From NCBI GenBank assembly GCA_004295885.1, contig SEDG01000168.1, forward strand, positions 1 through 6,844: a DNA stretch of 6,844 nucleotides. Direction: 5' to 3'. The notes below the pieces were generated by a model. That model had not been told where the DNA came from and ran no database searches. It saw only the letters and a program-made list of their open reading frames with translations. The translations under genes were made by a program, and so were the position numbers. The number at the start of each line of letters is the position of its first letter. The stretch's first letter is position 1. This stretch comes from Pedobacter sp. (GTDB taxonomy: Bacteria; Bacteroidota; Bacteroidia; Sphingobacteriales; Sphingobacteriaceae). Positions 6,174 to 6,844 of the stretch are shown in pieces.

Positions 6174-6844
6174 GATTTAGCCGCAGCATCTTACGCCATT
6201 ATCCCTTTGGTGCTTTACCTATGGCTTTTCCCTGCTAAATGGTTTGGCAAGCGATTCAATAAAATAGTACTGCTGCTTTATTTTTTTGTCATCATAGCTA
6301 CACTCATCGCCAATGCTATTTCTGAGTTTATCTTTTGGGAGGAGTTTTCGGTACGTTTCAATTTCATCGCGGTTGATTATCTCGTTTACACCACAGAAGT
6401 AATTGGAAATATCCGTCAGTCTTACCCAATCAATACTATTCTTGCCATTTTATTTATTGTTTCGGCCTTGTTAACCTATGGTCTTAGAAATTTAATATGG
6501 CAAGCTACCACCACTCAAACCAAGTTTAAACAAAGAAGCAAACTAGCCATGGTAATTCTTTTAGCGCCATTAGCTACTTACTTTTTGGTAAACCATAAAT
6601 GGAAAACACAAAGTGATAATCAGTATGTAAATGAATTATCTGGTAATGGGATGTATGATTTCGGCTTTGCGTTTTGGCATAATGAACTAGATTACGATAC
6701 CTTTTATAAAACACTACCTGTAAAAGATGCGGTTAGCTTATTTAGAAAAACTTTTATTAAAGATTCGTTGCAGAAAACTGGTAGCTACAGTACAAGAAAC
6801 ATAGTAAGCACGGAGAAGCCAAATCAAATGAATGTGGTGCTAAT
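6174..6844 (+). CDS. LTA synthase-like / MdoB-family membrane phosphotransferase, N-terminal part, 5' end disrupted, 3' end off the right edge
   Basis: An open frame of 223 codons runs from 6174 to the edge. It shows DLAAASYAIIPLVLYLW, then the strong family signature FNFIAVDYLVYT and EVIGNIRQSYP, and later NELSGNGMYDFGFAF. Membrane helices lie near 6195-6235, 6264-6320, 6429-6480 and 6540-6590. It ends at NQMNVVL, the strand just before the catalytic nucleophile region of the alkaline phosphatase superfamily, so the active site is outside the window. Family members move phosphoglycerol or phosphoethanolamine head groups onto envelope molecules at the outer face of the inner membrane. The start is abnormal: the frame has a TGA at 6162 and no ATG until 6549, and the usual first helix (about 40-50 residues) is missing. 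TTG 6207 or GTG 6210 could serve as starts but would cut into conserved sequence. It may be a pseudogene or carry a sequencing error. Confidence 0.8.

Noticed and set aside
1..6844. tRNA, rRNA, CRISPR array, riboswitch or insertion sequence
   Set aside because: No cloverleaf, spaced repeats, terminal inverted repeats or transposase motifs were seen; coding sequence fills nearly the whole window.

Overview
The window is about 36-38% GC by eye and looks like a chromosomal segment of a Bacteroidota bacterium, most likely Sphingobacteriaceae (Pedobacter/Mucilaginibacter type). The evidence is the TonB-dependent outer-membrane protein with an N-terminal carboxypeptidase-regulatory-like domain, the absence of Shine-Dalgarno sequences before every gene, the A/T-rich leaders, and protein motifs typical of that phylum. 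The genus-level guess rests on recalled similarity, not on a search.

Layout, left to right. (1) Positions 1-2102, minus strand: a TonB-dependent outer-membrane beta-barrel protein. Its N-terminal 700 residues are present and its C-terminus lies beyond the left edge. (2) Positions 2103-2317: a divergent intergenic region with weak promoter candidates on both strands and a small tandem repeat. (3) Positions 2318-4700 and on to 5523, plus strand: a run of four genes, namely a half-size EamA transporter, an OmpR-type response regulator, a histidine kinase joined to it by an ATGA overlap, and a PAP2-family phosphatase with a signal peptide. Gaps are 44, -4 and 52 bases, so one operon is plausible. 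(4) Positions 5524-6117/6126, minus strand: a stand-alone HD-domain phosphohydrolase whose stop codon abuts the PAP2 stop codon. (5) From about 6134/6174 to the right edge, plus strand: an LTA-synthase-like (MdoB/alkaline phosphatase superfamily) membrane protein. Its 5' end looks broken, and its catalytic domain lies beyond the window.

How the genes may work together (inference). The kinase/regulator pair probably senses an envelope signal and controls neighbouring envelope genes. The PAP2 phosphatase and the LTA-synthase-like protein both belong to families that act on phosphorylated lipids or lipid-linked head groups outside the inner membrane. The TonB-dependent protein is in the outer membrane and the EamA protein in the inner membrane. 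An envelope-remodelling locus is therefore a reasonable reading, but nothing here fixes the signal or the substrates.

The points most worth a second look are the damaged start of the LTA-synthase-like gene next to the HD gene, the HD protein's resemblance to the HD half of Pycsar-effector (PycTM) proteins without the membrane half, and short sequences shared between leaders. No RNA gene, CRISPR array, insertion sequence or complete new system was found.
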